A stretch of DNA of 64,000 nt from Bog-793 sp035625025 (lineage in GTDB: Bacteria > Actinomycetota > Acidimicrobiia > Acidimicrobiales > Bog-793): the NCBI GenBank assembly GCA_035625025.1, contig DASPQJ010000030.1, forward strand, positions 1-64,000, written 5' to 3'. Both the position numbers and the translations under genes were made by a program. The stretch's first letter is position 1. Each line of letters opens with the position of its first letter. The notes beneath the pieces are model-generated. The model made no database searches and was not told the DNA's origin. It saw only the letters and a program-made list of their open reading frames with translations. Of this stretch, positions 27,208 to 35,905 are shown in pieces.

Positions 27208-27708
27208 ATGAGCGGATACTTCGAGCTCCGAGAGCCGACGCGCATCACCGTCGGCGCCATCGGGCCGGTCGGCGGGCGGGTCTTCGTTCTCCAGGCCCGT
27301 GAAGGGGCCCGGCTCGTCACCGTGAAACTGGAGAAACAGCACGTCGAGGCCATCTCCCGCCATCTCGGGCAGCTGCTCCAGGACCTTCCGCGACCCGGTG
27401 ACGTCGCCGAGGCCGACCTCGAACTGGAACCGTTCCAAGAACCCGACTTCGTCGTCGGGACGCTCGCCCTGGCGTACGACGCGAGCGCGGATCGCATCGT
27501 GATCTTCACCGAGGAGGCGGTCGCCGCGGACGTCGAAGGCGATTCAGCCCGCTTCTCCTGCACCCGTGGGCAAGCCGCGGCGCTGGCGACGCGAGGCGTC
27601 CGTCTCGTCGAGGCCGGGCGTCCGGCCTGCCCTTTGTGCGGGTATCCGCTCGACCCGAGGGGGCACGTATGCCCGCGGACGAACGGCCATCACGCTCCGC
27701 TGACCTGA
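27208..27708 (+). CDS. DUF3090 family protein
   Basis: Protein of 166 residues matching the DUF3090 (TIGR03847) family by its start FELREPTRITVGAIG, the block VTVKLEKQHVEAI and the C-terminal zinc-ribbon-like CPLCGYPLDPRGHVCP. The function is unknown. It is always found near an SCO1664-like gene and a histidine phosphatase in actinobacteria, and the three sit together here. It overlaps the next gene by 40 bases. The C-terminal four cysteines (two CxxC-like pairs, the last incomplete) suggest a metal site. Confidence 0.9.
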   Translation: MSGYFELREPTRITVGAIGPVGGRVFVLQAREGARLVTVKLEKQHVEAISRHLGQLLQDLPRPGDVAEADLELEPFQEPDFVVGTLALAYDASADRIVIFTEEAVAADVEGDSARFSCTRGQAAALATRGVRLVEAGRPACPLCGYPLDPRGHVCPRTNGHHAPLT

Positions 27709-28406
27709 CGGCGCAGGAGTGGGTCGCGCTCCTGACCCGCGGGTCGGTCAAGGTCGTCGGTCGCCTGCCCTGGAGCTCGAACGCCACGTTCCTCGTCACG
27801 GTGACCGACGGGGACCGGACGGTCCGGGCTGTCTACAAGCCCGGCGCCGGGGAACGCGGGTTGTGGGACTTTCCCGACGGGCTGTTCCGGCGCGAGGTCG
27901 CGGCGTACGAGCTCGACCGGGCTCTCGGCCTCGAGATCGTCCCGACGACGGTGCTGCGCGCCGAAGCGCCCTTGGGCGAGGGATCGCTGCAGCGCTTCAT
28001 CGAAGCGGACTTCACCGAGCACTACTTCAGCCTGCGCGAGGTCGCAGAGCACGGCGAGGCGCTCCGGGTGATCGCGGGATTCGACCTGCTTGCCAACAAC
28101 GCCGACCGCAAAGGCGGGCATCTGCTCGTCGATCGCTCCGGCCATCTGTGGGCGATCGACAACGGACTTTCGTTCCACGCCGACACCAAGCTCCGCACGG
28201 TGATGTGGGACTTCGCCGGCGAGGAGCTCCCTGCCTCCATCGTCGCCGGGGCGCGGCTGTTCACCGCCGCGATCCCCGACGAACTCGTGGCGCTGCTCTC
28301 CGCTGAGGAGGTCGACGCGCTGGCGGCGCGCGCCGAAGCGATCATCGACGATCCGCGCTTTCCCGGTCCGACGGCGAAGACGCGGCTTCCTTGGCCGCTC
28401 GTGTGA
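27669..28406 (+). CDS. SCO1664 family protein (PI3/4-kinase-like fold)
   Basis: Protein of 245 residues of the SCO1664 (TIGR03843) family. It has a kinase-like site: a possible lysine in RAVYKPGAGERG, then FDLLANNADRKGGHLL with the catalytic Asp/Asn and IDNGLSFH with the metal-binding Asp, as in phosphatidylinositol 3/4-kinase-like and HipA-like proteins. The substrate is unknown. The ATG at 27669 lies inside the DUF3090 gene, implying translational coupling. Neighbours suggest a phosphate-transfer role with the histidine phosphatase, but that is inference. Confidence 0.9.
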   Translation: MPADERPSRSADLTAQEWVALLTRGSVKVVGRLPWSSNATFLVTVTDGDRTVRAVYKPGAGERGLWDFPDGLFRREVAAYELDRALGLEIVPTTVLRAEAPLGEGSLQRFIEADFTEHYFSLREVAEHGEALRVIAGFDLLANNADRKGGHLLVDRSGHLWAIDNGLSFHADTKLRTVMWDFAGEELPASIVAGARLFTAAIPDELVALLSAEEVDALAARAEAIIDDPRFPGPTAKTRLPWPLV

Positions 28407-28455
28407 GAGCCGTGCCGGTACGCACGGCGGTAGGGGCGGAGGCCACTCTCGTGCG

Positions 28456-28881
28456 GTGACGAAGTTCGACGCGCCCGGGACCGCGGCCAACACCGGCCGG
28501 GGCCGGAGGGGCTCACCTTTTCTCGCCAAGGCACGGCTGTGTCGGCGGGACGCCGAGCGGATGTGCGCCGTCATCACGGTCATCGCCGAGCGTGCTTCGC
28601 CGAGCCTCGGCGCCGAGGCGCGCCGCGGCCTGGGTCGGCTCGACCGCTTGGCGGGGCGGACGCTCGGCCGGAGGCGCGGGGCGCGCGTCGCAATGACGGT
28701 GGTCGAGACCGACGAGGGCCTCGACCTCGCGGCGGGGCTGTTGGAATGTGCGGACGCCCTCGCCGGTCAGGGGCGGCCCGTCGAGGCCTTCGCGCTCGAG
28801 GGGATCGAGGGCCGTCTTCTCGAGGCGCTGCTCGACGCGGGCCGTGTCGCCGGCGGTGTTCCCGACGATGTCAGCCGGTAA
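28456..28881 (+). CDS. Hypothetical protein
   Basis: Open frame of 141 residues with strong G/C preference at third codon positions and leucine/alanine-rich helices in its C-terminal half (LAAGLLECADALAGQ, LEGIEGRLLEALLDAG). I do not recognise a family. It starts with GTG 49 bases after the SCO1664-like gene and ends nine bases before msrB, so it probably belongs to the same transcript. An internal ATG at 28561 is an alternative start. Confidence 0.5.
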   Translation: MTKFDAPGTAANTGRGRRGSPFLAKARLCRRDAERMCAVITVIAERASPSLGAEARRGLGRLDRLAGRTLGRRRGARVAMTVVETDEGLDLAAGLLECADALAGQGRPVEAFALEGIEGRLLEALLDAGRVAGGVPDDVSR

Positions 28882-28890
28882 CCTCAACTC

Positions 28891-29304
28891 ATGACCGACG
28901 CGGCGACGGGCGGGGAGCGGCTCGATCTCGACGAGGAGGAGTGGCTCCGGCGTCTCGGCCCCGAGAGCTACCACGTGCTGCGAGAGAAGGGGACGGACCG
29001 GCCCTTCTCGGGCGAGTACACGCACCCCGGGCGTAAGGGCGTCTTCCGCTGCGTCGCCTGCGGCAACACGCTTTTCGTCTCCGACGCGCAGTTCGACTCG
29101 GGCTCGGGATGGCCGAGTTTCACGACCCCGGCGGCCGCGGACGCCGTCGAGACGGCGCCGGATCACAGTTTGGGGATGGACCGCGTCGAAGTGACCTGCA
29201 CCCGCTGCGGCGGTCACCTCGGCCACGTCTTCGACGACGGGCCTGCCCCGTCCGGGCTGCGCTACTGCATCAACTCCAGCGCGCTGGATCTCGACGAGCA
29301 ATAA
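28891..29304 (+). CDS. msrB: Peptide-methionine (R)-S-oxide reductase MsrB
   Basis: Repair enzyme of 137 residues that reduces methionine-R-sulfoxide in proteins. Zinc ligands are Cys54/Cys57 (CVAC) and Cys103/Cys106 (CTRC). The catalytic Cys126 is in RYCINSSAL and the substrate-site phrase GSGWPSF is present. The ATG at 28891 matches the family length. It follows a hypothetical gene by nine bases. Confidence 0.96.
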   Translation: MTDAATGGERLDLDEEEWLRRLGPESYHVLREKGTDRPFSGEYTHPGRKGVFRCVACGNTLFVSDAQFDSGSGWPSFTTPAAADAVETAPDHSLGMDRVEVTCTRCGGHLGHVFDDGPAPSGLRYCINSSALDLDEQ

Positions 29305-29451
29305 CAGGGAGAAGCGTGCAATAGCGTGCCGGCTGGGCGCGCTGCCACGCCGGGTGGTCGGATATTCACGCGACTGCAACGCCGTCGCGGTGGGGCCGTC
29401 GCCTGCCGCCGTCATCATTGGTTGGTGGAGTTTCATCGGGGTTCGACGAAA

Positions 29452-29829
29452 GTGCCGAAAGGTGCCCGCGTCGCCTCCGGGACCGACACGAGGGCACTGG
29501 GTGCCCTCGTCGGTCTCAGCGGCAAAAGGGCATCTCCGGAGCGGTTTGTCGTCATCGAGTCCTGCCACAGCACCTGGCTGTTCGACACGGCGGACCGGCG
29601 CTTCTGTCGGGTCGCGCGCAACGGCGGTTCCGCGGCGGTGGTGACCGACTGGCGACCCTACGACCGACTCGTGGTCGAGGACCGCACCGACGCCTTCGTC
29701 GTCTTTCTCGATGCCTCGGGGACGCGGTTGCTCCGTTCGTGGCGTCACACCGCCGGTTGCGAACACTGCGATCGTGACGTCACCGCGGAGATGTCCCTCG
29801 GGGATCTCCGTCGTGTCACGCGCGCCTGA
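29452..29829 (+). CDS. Conserved hypothetical protein
   Basis: Protein of about 125 residues containing FVVIESCHSTWLFDTADRRF and FVVFLDASGTRLLRSWRHT, then CEHC. The composition and codon use are gene-like; I recall no named family. Possible starts are GTG 29452, GTG 29425 or the ATG at 29326, and none has a good ribosome site. A strong terminator hairpin follows 34 bases after its stop. Confidence 0.62.
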   Translation: MPKGARVASGTDTRALGALVGLSGKRASPERFVVIESCHSTWLFDTADRRFCRVARNGGSAAVVTDWRPYDRLVVEDRTDAFVVFLDASGTRLLRSWRHTAGCEHCDRDVTAEMSLGDLRRVTRA

Positions 29830-29863
29830 GCGGCACATTCCGCCGAAGTGAGCCGCCGCGCGC

Positions 29864-29909
29864 CTTCCTCGGCGCCCCCCAGAAGGGGGCGCCGAGGAAG
29901 TCTCCTTTT
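29864..29909 (+). terminator. Strong intrinsic terminator
   Basis: A perfect 16-bp stem (CTTCCTCGGCGCCCCC at 29864-29879 with its complement at 29885-29900) and five-base loop is followed by TCTCCTTTT. It ends the transcript that includes msrB and the hypothetical gene, just before bpa. Confidence 0.85.
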
Positions 29910-29957
29910 GAGCCACGACGCCTTGGGCGGGGCCGGGCTCCGTGGGACAATCGCGCC

Positions 29958-30473
29958 ATGGTCGACAACGAAGCCGCGCCGAAAGCTCCTCTGATCGTCG
30001 TCACCTCCGCACCTGATCCAGGGGCGGGAGGCGAACAGACGGGTGGCGCCGCGCCATCCGGACCGTCCGAAGGAGAGTCGGTCGAGCGTCCGGCGAAGGT
30101 GATGCGGATCGGGTCGATGATCAAGCAGCTGCTCGACGAGGTAGAGAAGGCGCCGCTCGACGCGGCGAGCCGCACCCGGATGAAGGAGATATACGAACGG
30201 TCGGTGCGCGAGCTCTCCGACGGGCTCTCCCCGGAACTCGTCGCCGAACTCGACCGGCTGGCGCTGCCCTTCGACACGGACGAGCCGACCGATTCCGAGC
30301 TGCGGATCGCGCAAGCGCAGCTCGTCGGGTGGCTCGAGGGCCTGTTCCACGGGATCCAGGCGGCGCTGTTCGCGCAGCAGCTCGCGGCGCAGAGCCAACT
30401 CGAGGAGATGCGCCGGAGGAGCCTCCCGGTCGCGGCCAGCGATGTGCAGGAGCGCCCCGGACCGTATCTGTAG
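29958..30473 (+). CDS. bpa: Bacterial proteasome activator Bpa/PafE
   Basis: ATP-independent proteasome activator of 171 residues (DUF2587). The helical core around RIGSMIKQLLDEVEKAPLD and GWLEGLFHGIQAALFAQQLAAQ matches the family. The last residues are GPYL, corresponding to the C-terminal GQYL-type tail that docks into the 20S proteasome alpha ring. It forms a ring that feeds unfolded proteins to the proteasome. The proteasome genes are not in this window. The gene has its own start after the terminator at 29864-29909. Confidence 0.92.
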   Translation: MVDNEAAPKAPLIVVTSAPDPGAGGEQTGGAAPSGPSEGESVERPAKVMRIGSMIKQLLDEVEKAPLDAASRTRMKEIYERSVRELSDGLSPELVAELDRLALPFDTDEPTDSELRIAQAQLVGWLEGLFHGIQAALFAQQLAAQSQLEEMRRRSLPVAASDVQERPGPYL

Positions 30474-30595
30474 GGAGAACGGCCACGAGACGGGTCCCGG
30501 CCGGCGCGCTATTGTCCGCGGAGACCGAATGACATCCCTGTAGTTCATCCACAGACGGTGGATGACAGGTGTGGACGACCTGTGGAGGCTCACCG

Positions 30596-33500
30596 ATGGC
30601 AGGGTCGCCGGACCGCCAGTCCTTCGCCCACCTCCACCAGCACACCGAGTACTCGATGCTCGACGGAGCGGCGCGCGTCCGAGAGCTCGTCGACGCCGCG
30701 GCCGTCGACGGTCAGCCCGCGCTGGCGATCACCGACCACGGGAACATGTACGGCGTCCTCGAGTTCTACCGCGCCTGTCACGAGCGCGGGATCTCGCCGA
30801 TCGTCGGCATGGAGGCCTACATGGCGCGCACGTCGCGCCATGAGCGCCCGGTGCGGCGGGGCCGTCTCGACGACACCGGCGGCGAAGCCGAGCGCGGCGA
30901 GAAGCTCTACTACCACCTGACCGTCCTCGCCGAGACGAACCCGGGATACCGCAACTTGATGAAGCTCTCGTCGGAGGCCTACCTCGAGGGCTACTACTAC
31001 AAACCACGGGTCGACTGGGAGCTGCTCGAGCGCCGCCACGAGGGGCTGATCGCCACCACCGGCTGCCTCGGTGGCGTCGTCGCGCAGGCGATCCTCGCCG
31101 GCGACGCCGCCGAGGCCCGCGGACTCGCGGGCCGCCTCCAGGAGATCTTCGGCCCGGAGAACCTCTTCGTCGAGCTGCAGGACCACGGGATCGCCGCGCA
31201 ACGTCAGATCAATCCGGTCCTCGTCGAGATCGCCCGGGCGATTCGGGCGCCGCTGCTCGCGACGAACGACGGTCACTACTGCCGTCGTAGCGACGCCGTC
31301 GCGCACGACGCGCTCCTCTGCGTGCAGACCGGCGCGACCATCAACGACCCGAAACGATTCAAGTTCGAGAGCGCTGAGCACTACCTGAAAACCGCCGCCG
31401 AGATGCGGATGCTATTCCGCGCTCTTCCGGAGGCGTGCGACAACACCCTTGTTATCGCGGAGCGCGCCCACGTCGAGATCGAACTCGACAAGCCGACGCT
31501 TCCGGAGTTCCCGATCCCCGAGACTTTCCTCGCCGGCTCCTACGAAGCGTCGGCGTCGGCGTACCTCGCCGACCTCACCCGACGTGGCGCCGCCGAACGC
31601 TACGGATCGCCACTATCCGAAGAGGTCACGAGCCGACTCGACTACGAGCTCGGTGTGATCGCCAAGATGGGGTTCTCCGCTTATTTCCTCGTCGTTTGGG
31701 ACCTCATTCGTCACGCCCGCGCGCAGAAGATCCGCGTCGGACCGGGTCGGGGTTCCGCCGCCGGCAGTCTGGTCGCTTACTGCCTGCGCATCGTCGACAT
31801 CGACCCGATCCGCTACGGGCTCGTCTTCGAGCGGTTCTTGAACCCGGGCCGCAAGCAGATGCCTGACATCGACATGGACTTCGACGAGCGCTACCGGTCC
31901 GAGATGATCCGCTACGCCTCGGAGCGGTACGGCTGGGACCACGTCGCGCAGATCGTGACTTTCTCCACGATCAAGGCACGGGCGGCGGTGCGCGACGCCG
32001 CGCGCGTCCTCGGGCTGCCCTACGCGGTCGGCGACAGGGTCGCCAAGGCGATGCCACCGCTCGTCATGGGTCGTGACGCGCCACTGCGGTTCTGCTTCGA
32101 GCAGGTCGAGGGGCACGGGGACGCCTACGTCGCGGCGACGAGCCTGCGCGAGATGTACGAGGCCGACCCCGAGGCGAAGACGGTGATCGACGTCGCGCGC
32201 GGTCTCGAGGGCCTGCGTCGCCAGGACGGCATCCACGCCGCCGCGGTCGTGATCTCGAAAGAGCCGCTCACCGAGTACATGCCGATCCAGCGCAAGCCCG
32301 AGCCCGGGACCGATCCAGCCGACGCGCCGATCGTCACGCAGTACGAGATGCACGGGGTCGAGGAGCTCGGGCTGCTGAAGATGGACATCCTCGGGCTGCG
32401 CAATCTCTCGGTGATCGAGACTGCCCTTGACCTCGTCGAGAAGGCGACTGGGACCCGTCCCGACATCGACGCCGTGGCGCTCGACGACGAGACGACCTAC
32501 GCGATGCTCCGGCGCGGCGATTCGATCGGCGTCTTCCAGCTCGAGGGCTCAGCGATGCGGTCGACGCTGCGCGCGCTGGCGCCGACATGTTTCGACGACG
32601 TCGCCGCGCTCGTGGCCCTCTACCGGCCCGGGCCGATGGCGGGGAACATGCACCGCGACTACCCGGATCTGAAGAACGGCCGGGTACCGCCCAAATACGT
32701 CCATCCCGAGATGGCGGAGGTCCTCAGCGACACCTACGGCCTGATGCTCTATCAGGAGTCCGTGATGCGTGTCGCCGAGCGTTTTGCCGGGTACACGCTC
32801 GAGGAGGCGGACAACCTCCGCAAGGCCTGCGGGAAGAAGGACGCCGAGCTGATCGCCGCGGAGCGCGAGAAGTTCGTGCGGGGCTGCGTCGACCGCGGTT
32901 ACGGAGAGGAGCTCGGCACACGGCTTTTCAACATCATCGAGCCCTTCGCCAACTACGCCTTCAACAAGTCCCACGCCTACGGTTACGGGCTCGTCGCCTA
33001 CCAGACGGCCTGGCTGAAGGCGAACCACCCCGTCGAGTACCTGGCCGCGCTCCTGTCATCGGTGAAAGACGACAAGGACCACACCGCCATCTACCTCGGG
33101 GAGTGCCGCACTCTCGGCATCGAGGTGCGCGTGCCGGACGTCAACGAGTCGAGCTCGAATTTCACCGCCCGTCGCGGCGGCGCGCGCCCCGGGAGCCCCG
33201 GAGTGATCGTGTTCGGACTATCCGCCGTGCGCAACGTCGGCGAAGGGGTCGTCGGGCTCATCGTCGCCGAGCGCGAGAAGAACGGAGCATTCGCCGACTT
33301 CCACGACTTCTGCTGCCGGGTCGATCCGTTCGTCCTCAACAAGCGCTCGATCGAGTCGCTCATCAAGGCCGGGGCCTTCGACTCCCTCGGCCACCCGCGT
33401 AAAGGGCTCTGCCTCGTCTTCGAGGAGATCATCGACCGCGTGCTCGCCCGGCGACGGGAGGAGGAGCTCGGGATTTCGACGTTGTTCTCGGTGCTCGCGG

Positions 33501-34204
33501 AAGTCCCCGCAGACGAGTCGGGCGGGCTCGACGAGGCCCGACTCGCCATTCCGGACGTCGAGTTCGACAAGACCGAGCGGCTCGCTTTTGAAAAGGAGAT
33601 GCTCGGGCTGTACGTGAGCGACCACCCGCTCTTGGGATTCGAAGCGGCCTTGCGGCTGCGGACCGACGCGACGGTGCGCGAGCTGCTCGACCAGGCGATG
33701 TCACCGGAGGCCTTCGCCGAACTCGGCGGCTCGTCGGTCGTCGTCGGCGGCGTCGTGACCGGCCTGAACCGCCGCTACACGCGGCGCGGCGAGCTGATGG
33801 CGACCTTCGTCCTCGAGGACCTCGAAGCGGCGATCGAGGTGTTCGTCTTCCCGAAGACGATGGCGGAGCACGGGATGCGGCTCGAAGACGACGCGATCGT
33901 CTGCGTGCGCGGGCGGCTCGACCTGCGGGAGGAAGTGCCGAAGCTCGTCGCGATGGAGGTCACGCGTCCCGAGCTCACGGCCTCCGACGAGGCCATCGAG
34001 CTCCGCGTTCCCCTCTCGTCGGTCTCGGAATCGGTCGTCGCCCGGCTGAAAGAGCTCGTCGTCGAGCACCCCGGCCCGGTGCCGGTCCACATCCGTCTGG
34101 GGCAGAAGGTCCTGCGCCTTCCGTCCAAGTTCAACGTCGACCCGCGCGGAGGCCTCGTCGGCGCGCTGAAGGAGCTGCTCGGCGCCAACGCCGTTTCCGC
34201 CTAG
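30596..34204 (+). CDS. dnaE: DNA polymerase III alpha subunit
   Basis: Replicative polymerase of 1202 residues. The N-terminal PHP domain starts HLHQHTEYSMLDG with metal-binding histidines retained. The palm has PDIDMDF (Asp424, Asp426) and the G-G-S-A-G block VGPGRGSAAGSL. The tandem helix-hairpin-helix and OB-fold (VVGGVVTGLNRRYTRRGELMATF) are near the C-terminus. The length matches DnaE1 rather than the shorter DnaE2 group. GTGGAGG lies about seven bases before the ATG at 30596. Confidence 0.97.
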   Translation: MAGSPDRQSFAHLHQHTEYSMLDGAARVRELVDAAAVDGQPALAITDHGNMYGVLEFYRACHERGISPIVGMEAYMARTSRHERPVRRGRLDDTGGEAERGEKLYYHLTVLAETNPGYRNLMKLSSEAYLEGYYYKPRVDWELLERRHEGLIATTGCLGGVVAQAILAGDAAEARGLAGRLQEIFGPENLFVELQDHGIAAQRQINPVLVEIARAIRAPLLATNDGHYCRRSDAVAHDALLCVQTGATINDPKRFKFESAEHYLKTAAEMRMLFRALPEACDNTLVIAERAHVEIELDKPTLPEFPIPETFLAGSYEASASAYLADLTRRGAAERYGSPLSEEVTSRLDYELGVIAKMGFSAYFLVVWDLIRHARAQKIRVGPGRGSAAGSLVAYCLRIVDIDPIRYGLVFERFLNPGRKQMPDIDMDFDERYRSEMIRYASERYGWDHVAQIVTFSTIKARAAVRDAARVLGLPYAVGDRVAKAMPPLVMGRDAPLRFCFEQVEGHGDAYVAATSLREMYEADPEAKTVIDVARGLEGLRRQDGIHAAAVVISKEPLTEYMPIQRKPEPGTDPADAPIVTQYEMHGVEELGLLKMDILGLRNLSVIETALDLVEKATGTRPDIDAVALDDETTYAMLRRGDSIGVFQLEGSAMRSTLRALAPTCFDDVAALVALYRPGPMAGNMHRDYPDLKNGRVPPKYVHPEMAEVLSDTYGLMLYQESVMRVAERFAGYTLEEADNLRKACGKKDAELIAAEREKFVRGCVDRGYGEELGTRLFNIIEPFANYAFNKSHAYGYGLVAYQTAWLKANHPVEYLAALLSSVKDDKDHTAIYLGECRTLGIEVRVPDVNESSSNFTARRGGARPGSPGVIVFGLSAVRNVGEGVVGLIVAEREKNGAFADFHDFCCRVDPFVLNKRSIESLIKAGAFDSLGHPRKGLCLVFEEIIDRVLARRREEELGISTLFSVLAEVPADESGGLDEARLAIPDVEFDKTERLAFEKEMLGLYVSDHPLLGFEAALRLRTDATVRELLDQAMSPEAFAELGGSSVVVGGVVTGLNRRYTRRGELMATFVLEDLEAAIEVFVFPKTMAEHGMRLEDDAIVCVRGRLDLREEVPKLVAMEVTRPELTASDEAIELRVPLSSVSESVVARLKELVVEHPGPVPVHIRLGQKVLRLPSKFNVDPRGGLVGALKELLGANAVSA

Positions 34205-34462
34205 CGCGCCGGCCCGACACGGGTGACAGGCGTGACTGGGCCGCGCCCCGCCTCGACGAGTCGAGGGTGTGTCCGGAGAGCCCCCGGCAAGGCGGCGTCA
34301 GGCGCCCCCCGTGGCGTGCCGTGTCGCCGTTCCCGTAGACTGGGAATATCCACATCGTCGTGAGCAGGTCCTGCGTGTGGTCGTGGGGAGAACGACGACG
34401 GGCCGCTCGGGTGAGTCGGCGCACAGCGGGACAGTAGAGCAGTGAGGGGTTTACGAAACGTG

Positions 34463-35131
34463 ATGGACGTCGCGACGAAAGACTGCACGGCGTTGAGCGA
34501 CGCGGAGCTCGGCGAGCTCGCCGACCTGTGTGCGGAGAACGGGAACGGATACGAAGTCGGGTTCCTCTCCAAGCAACGCGACGAGTGGGTGCTCGTCACC
34601 CACGTCCGCGAGCAGAACAAGCTGCGCGGCTTCGCCTTCTCGACGCTCGAGAGAATCGGCGGAACACCGAGCTTGCTCGTCGGTGTCGCCTCGTTCACGC
34701 GCACCAACGTCGCCGAGCAGGCGCTGAAGGCGATCATGCGCGACCTGTTCCGCCGGGCCGTGCTCGCCTTCCCCGACGAGGACGTGCTCGTCGGCACCCG
34801 CATGGCGAACGCGGCGTCGTTCCGCGGCTACGGCGGGCTCGCCGAAGTCGTGCCGCGTCCGGGTCACAAGCCTTCGGGCGAAGAGCGAGCCTGGGGCCGA
34901 CGGCTCGCCAAACGGTTCGGCGTCGACGGACAGCTCGACGACCGCGTCTTCGTCGTGAAAGGTGACGCCAACCCCACGGGGATGCTCGATTACGCACCAC
35001 GCCGCGCCCCGGCGCTGGCGACGCAACTCGCCGAGCTGTTTACCCCGCTTGACCGCTCACGTCGGGACACGCTCGTCGCGTTCGGCTGGGCGATGGCCGA
35101 GGACCTCGCCGCCGGGAATCTTCCGAAGTAG
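34463..35131 (+). CDS. Conserved hypothetical protein, possibly an acyltransferase-like fold
   Basis: Protein of 222 residues with good codon use. Its middle (GFLSKQRDEWVLVTHVREQNKLRGFAF, then LLVGVASFTRT and FPDEDVLVGTRMANAASFRGYGGLAEVVPRPGH) has the alternation of a GNAT-like alpha/beta fold, but I cannot name the family. GAGGGG lies 13 bases before ATG 34463; GTG 34460 and GTG 34442 are alternatives. Its last 75 bases overlap the 3' end of the opposite-strand gene. Confidence 0.75.
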   Translation: MDVATKDCTALSDAELGELADLCAENGNGYEVGFLSKQRDEWVLVTHVREQNKLRGFAFSTLERIGGTPSLLVGVASFTRTNVAEQALKAIMRDLFRRAVLAFPDEDVLVGTRMANAASFRGYGGLAEVVPRPGHKPSGEERAWGRRLAKRFGVDGQLDDRVFVVKGDANPTGMLDYAPRRAPALATQLAELFTPLDRSRRDTLVAFGWAMAEDLAAGNLPK

Positions 35132-35905
35132 CCTCCGCCACCGCCGCATAAGGCGCCGCGGCACCCGGCGGGGCAGCACGGCGAGGACCACCTTGGCGGC
35201 GTGCCCGTGGCGCACTGCCGCGAGTCCGCAGAGGAGGTAGCTCGGACGGAAACCGAGGGTCTCGACGAGTTCGCCGCGCCGCAGGGGATGTTCCGTCGCG
35301 AACGCCGCCCGGCGGGCGACGGGATCGGCGACGAGCACGGTCTGGGTCGTTCCCGACCACGAGATCGTGGCGACGACCTCGCCATCGGGCCGCACGGAGA
35401 GCTCGAGGGAGCGGGGTGAAGTCTCGATGACGACGACCGACTGGTTCGCCCCGTCGAGCTCGAGGTAGGCGATCGACGGTCCCCACGTCGAAAGGAGTGA
35501 GGCGCCCTGGCGCGGCGGCGACGCGAGCTGGCGGAGGAGACGCCGGGCCGGACGGCGTCGAGCTCGCCCGAGAAGCGTCGGCGGGCCCAGCGCGAGGATC
35601 GCCTCGGGCCGGGCGGGGTCCTCCGGCTCCTCGTCGTCGGCGAGGGTCACGGCGACGACGTCGAAGCGGGCGGCGAGGCGCGGCCGGCCCTCGGGGGTCC
35701 GGACCCGCTGGAGCTGCGGCGCCCCTTCGGGACGCGACCGGAGCAGCGTCCCCGAGGCGAGGTCGACGCCGACCCACTCCTCAGGTCCCGGCGACAGGAC
35801 GAGACAGGTGAGCTCGGCGCCCGGCACGGCCGCGGGTCGCGTCCCGACCCGCAGGTGACGGGGGAACCGGATCCGACGGTGCCTTGGTGTCTGGGCCCTC
35901 GTCAC
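35057..35905 (-). CDS. Hypothetical protein downstream of the DUF255 gene
   Basis: Protein of 282 residues, not recognised. It begins with GTG inside the stop of the thioredoxin-domain gene (ATGTGA overlap), so translation is coupled. Phrases such as PEEWVGVDLASGTLLRSR and SLELSVRPDGEVVATISWSGT suggest a beta-rich body, and the C-terminus is a basic RRLMRRWRRLLRK helix. It may modulate or localise the upstream protein. Tail-to-tail overlap of 75 bases with the plus-strand neighbour. Confidence 0.7.
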   Translation of the reverse strand: MTRAQTPRHRRIRFPRHLRVGTRPAAVPGAELTCLVLSPGPEEWVGVDLASGTLLRSRPEGAPQLQRVRTPEGRPRLAARFDVVAVTLADDEEPEDPARPEAILALGPPTLLGRARRRPARRLLRQLASPPRQGASLLSTWGPSIAYLELDGANQSVVVIETSPRSLELSVRPDGEVVATISWSGTTQTVLVADPVARRAAFATEHPLRRGELVETLGFRPSYLLCGLAAVRHGHAAKVVLAVLPRRVPRRLMRRWRRLLRKIPGGEVLGHRPAERDERVPT

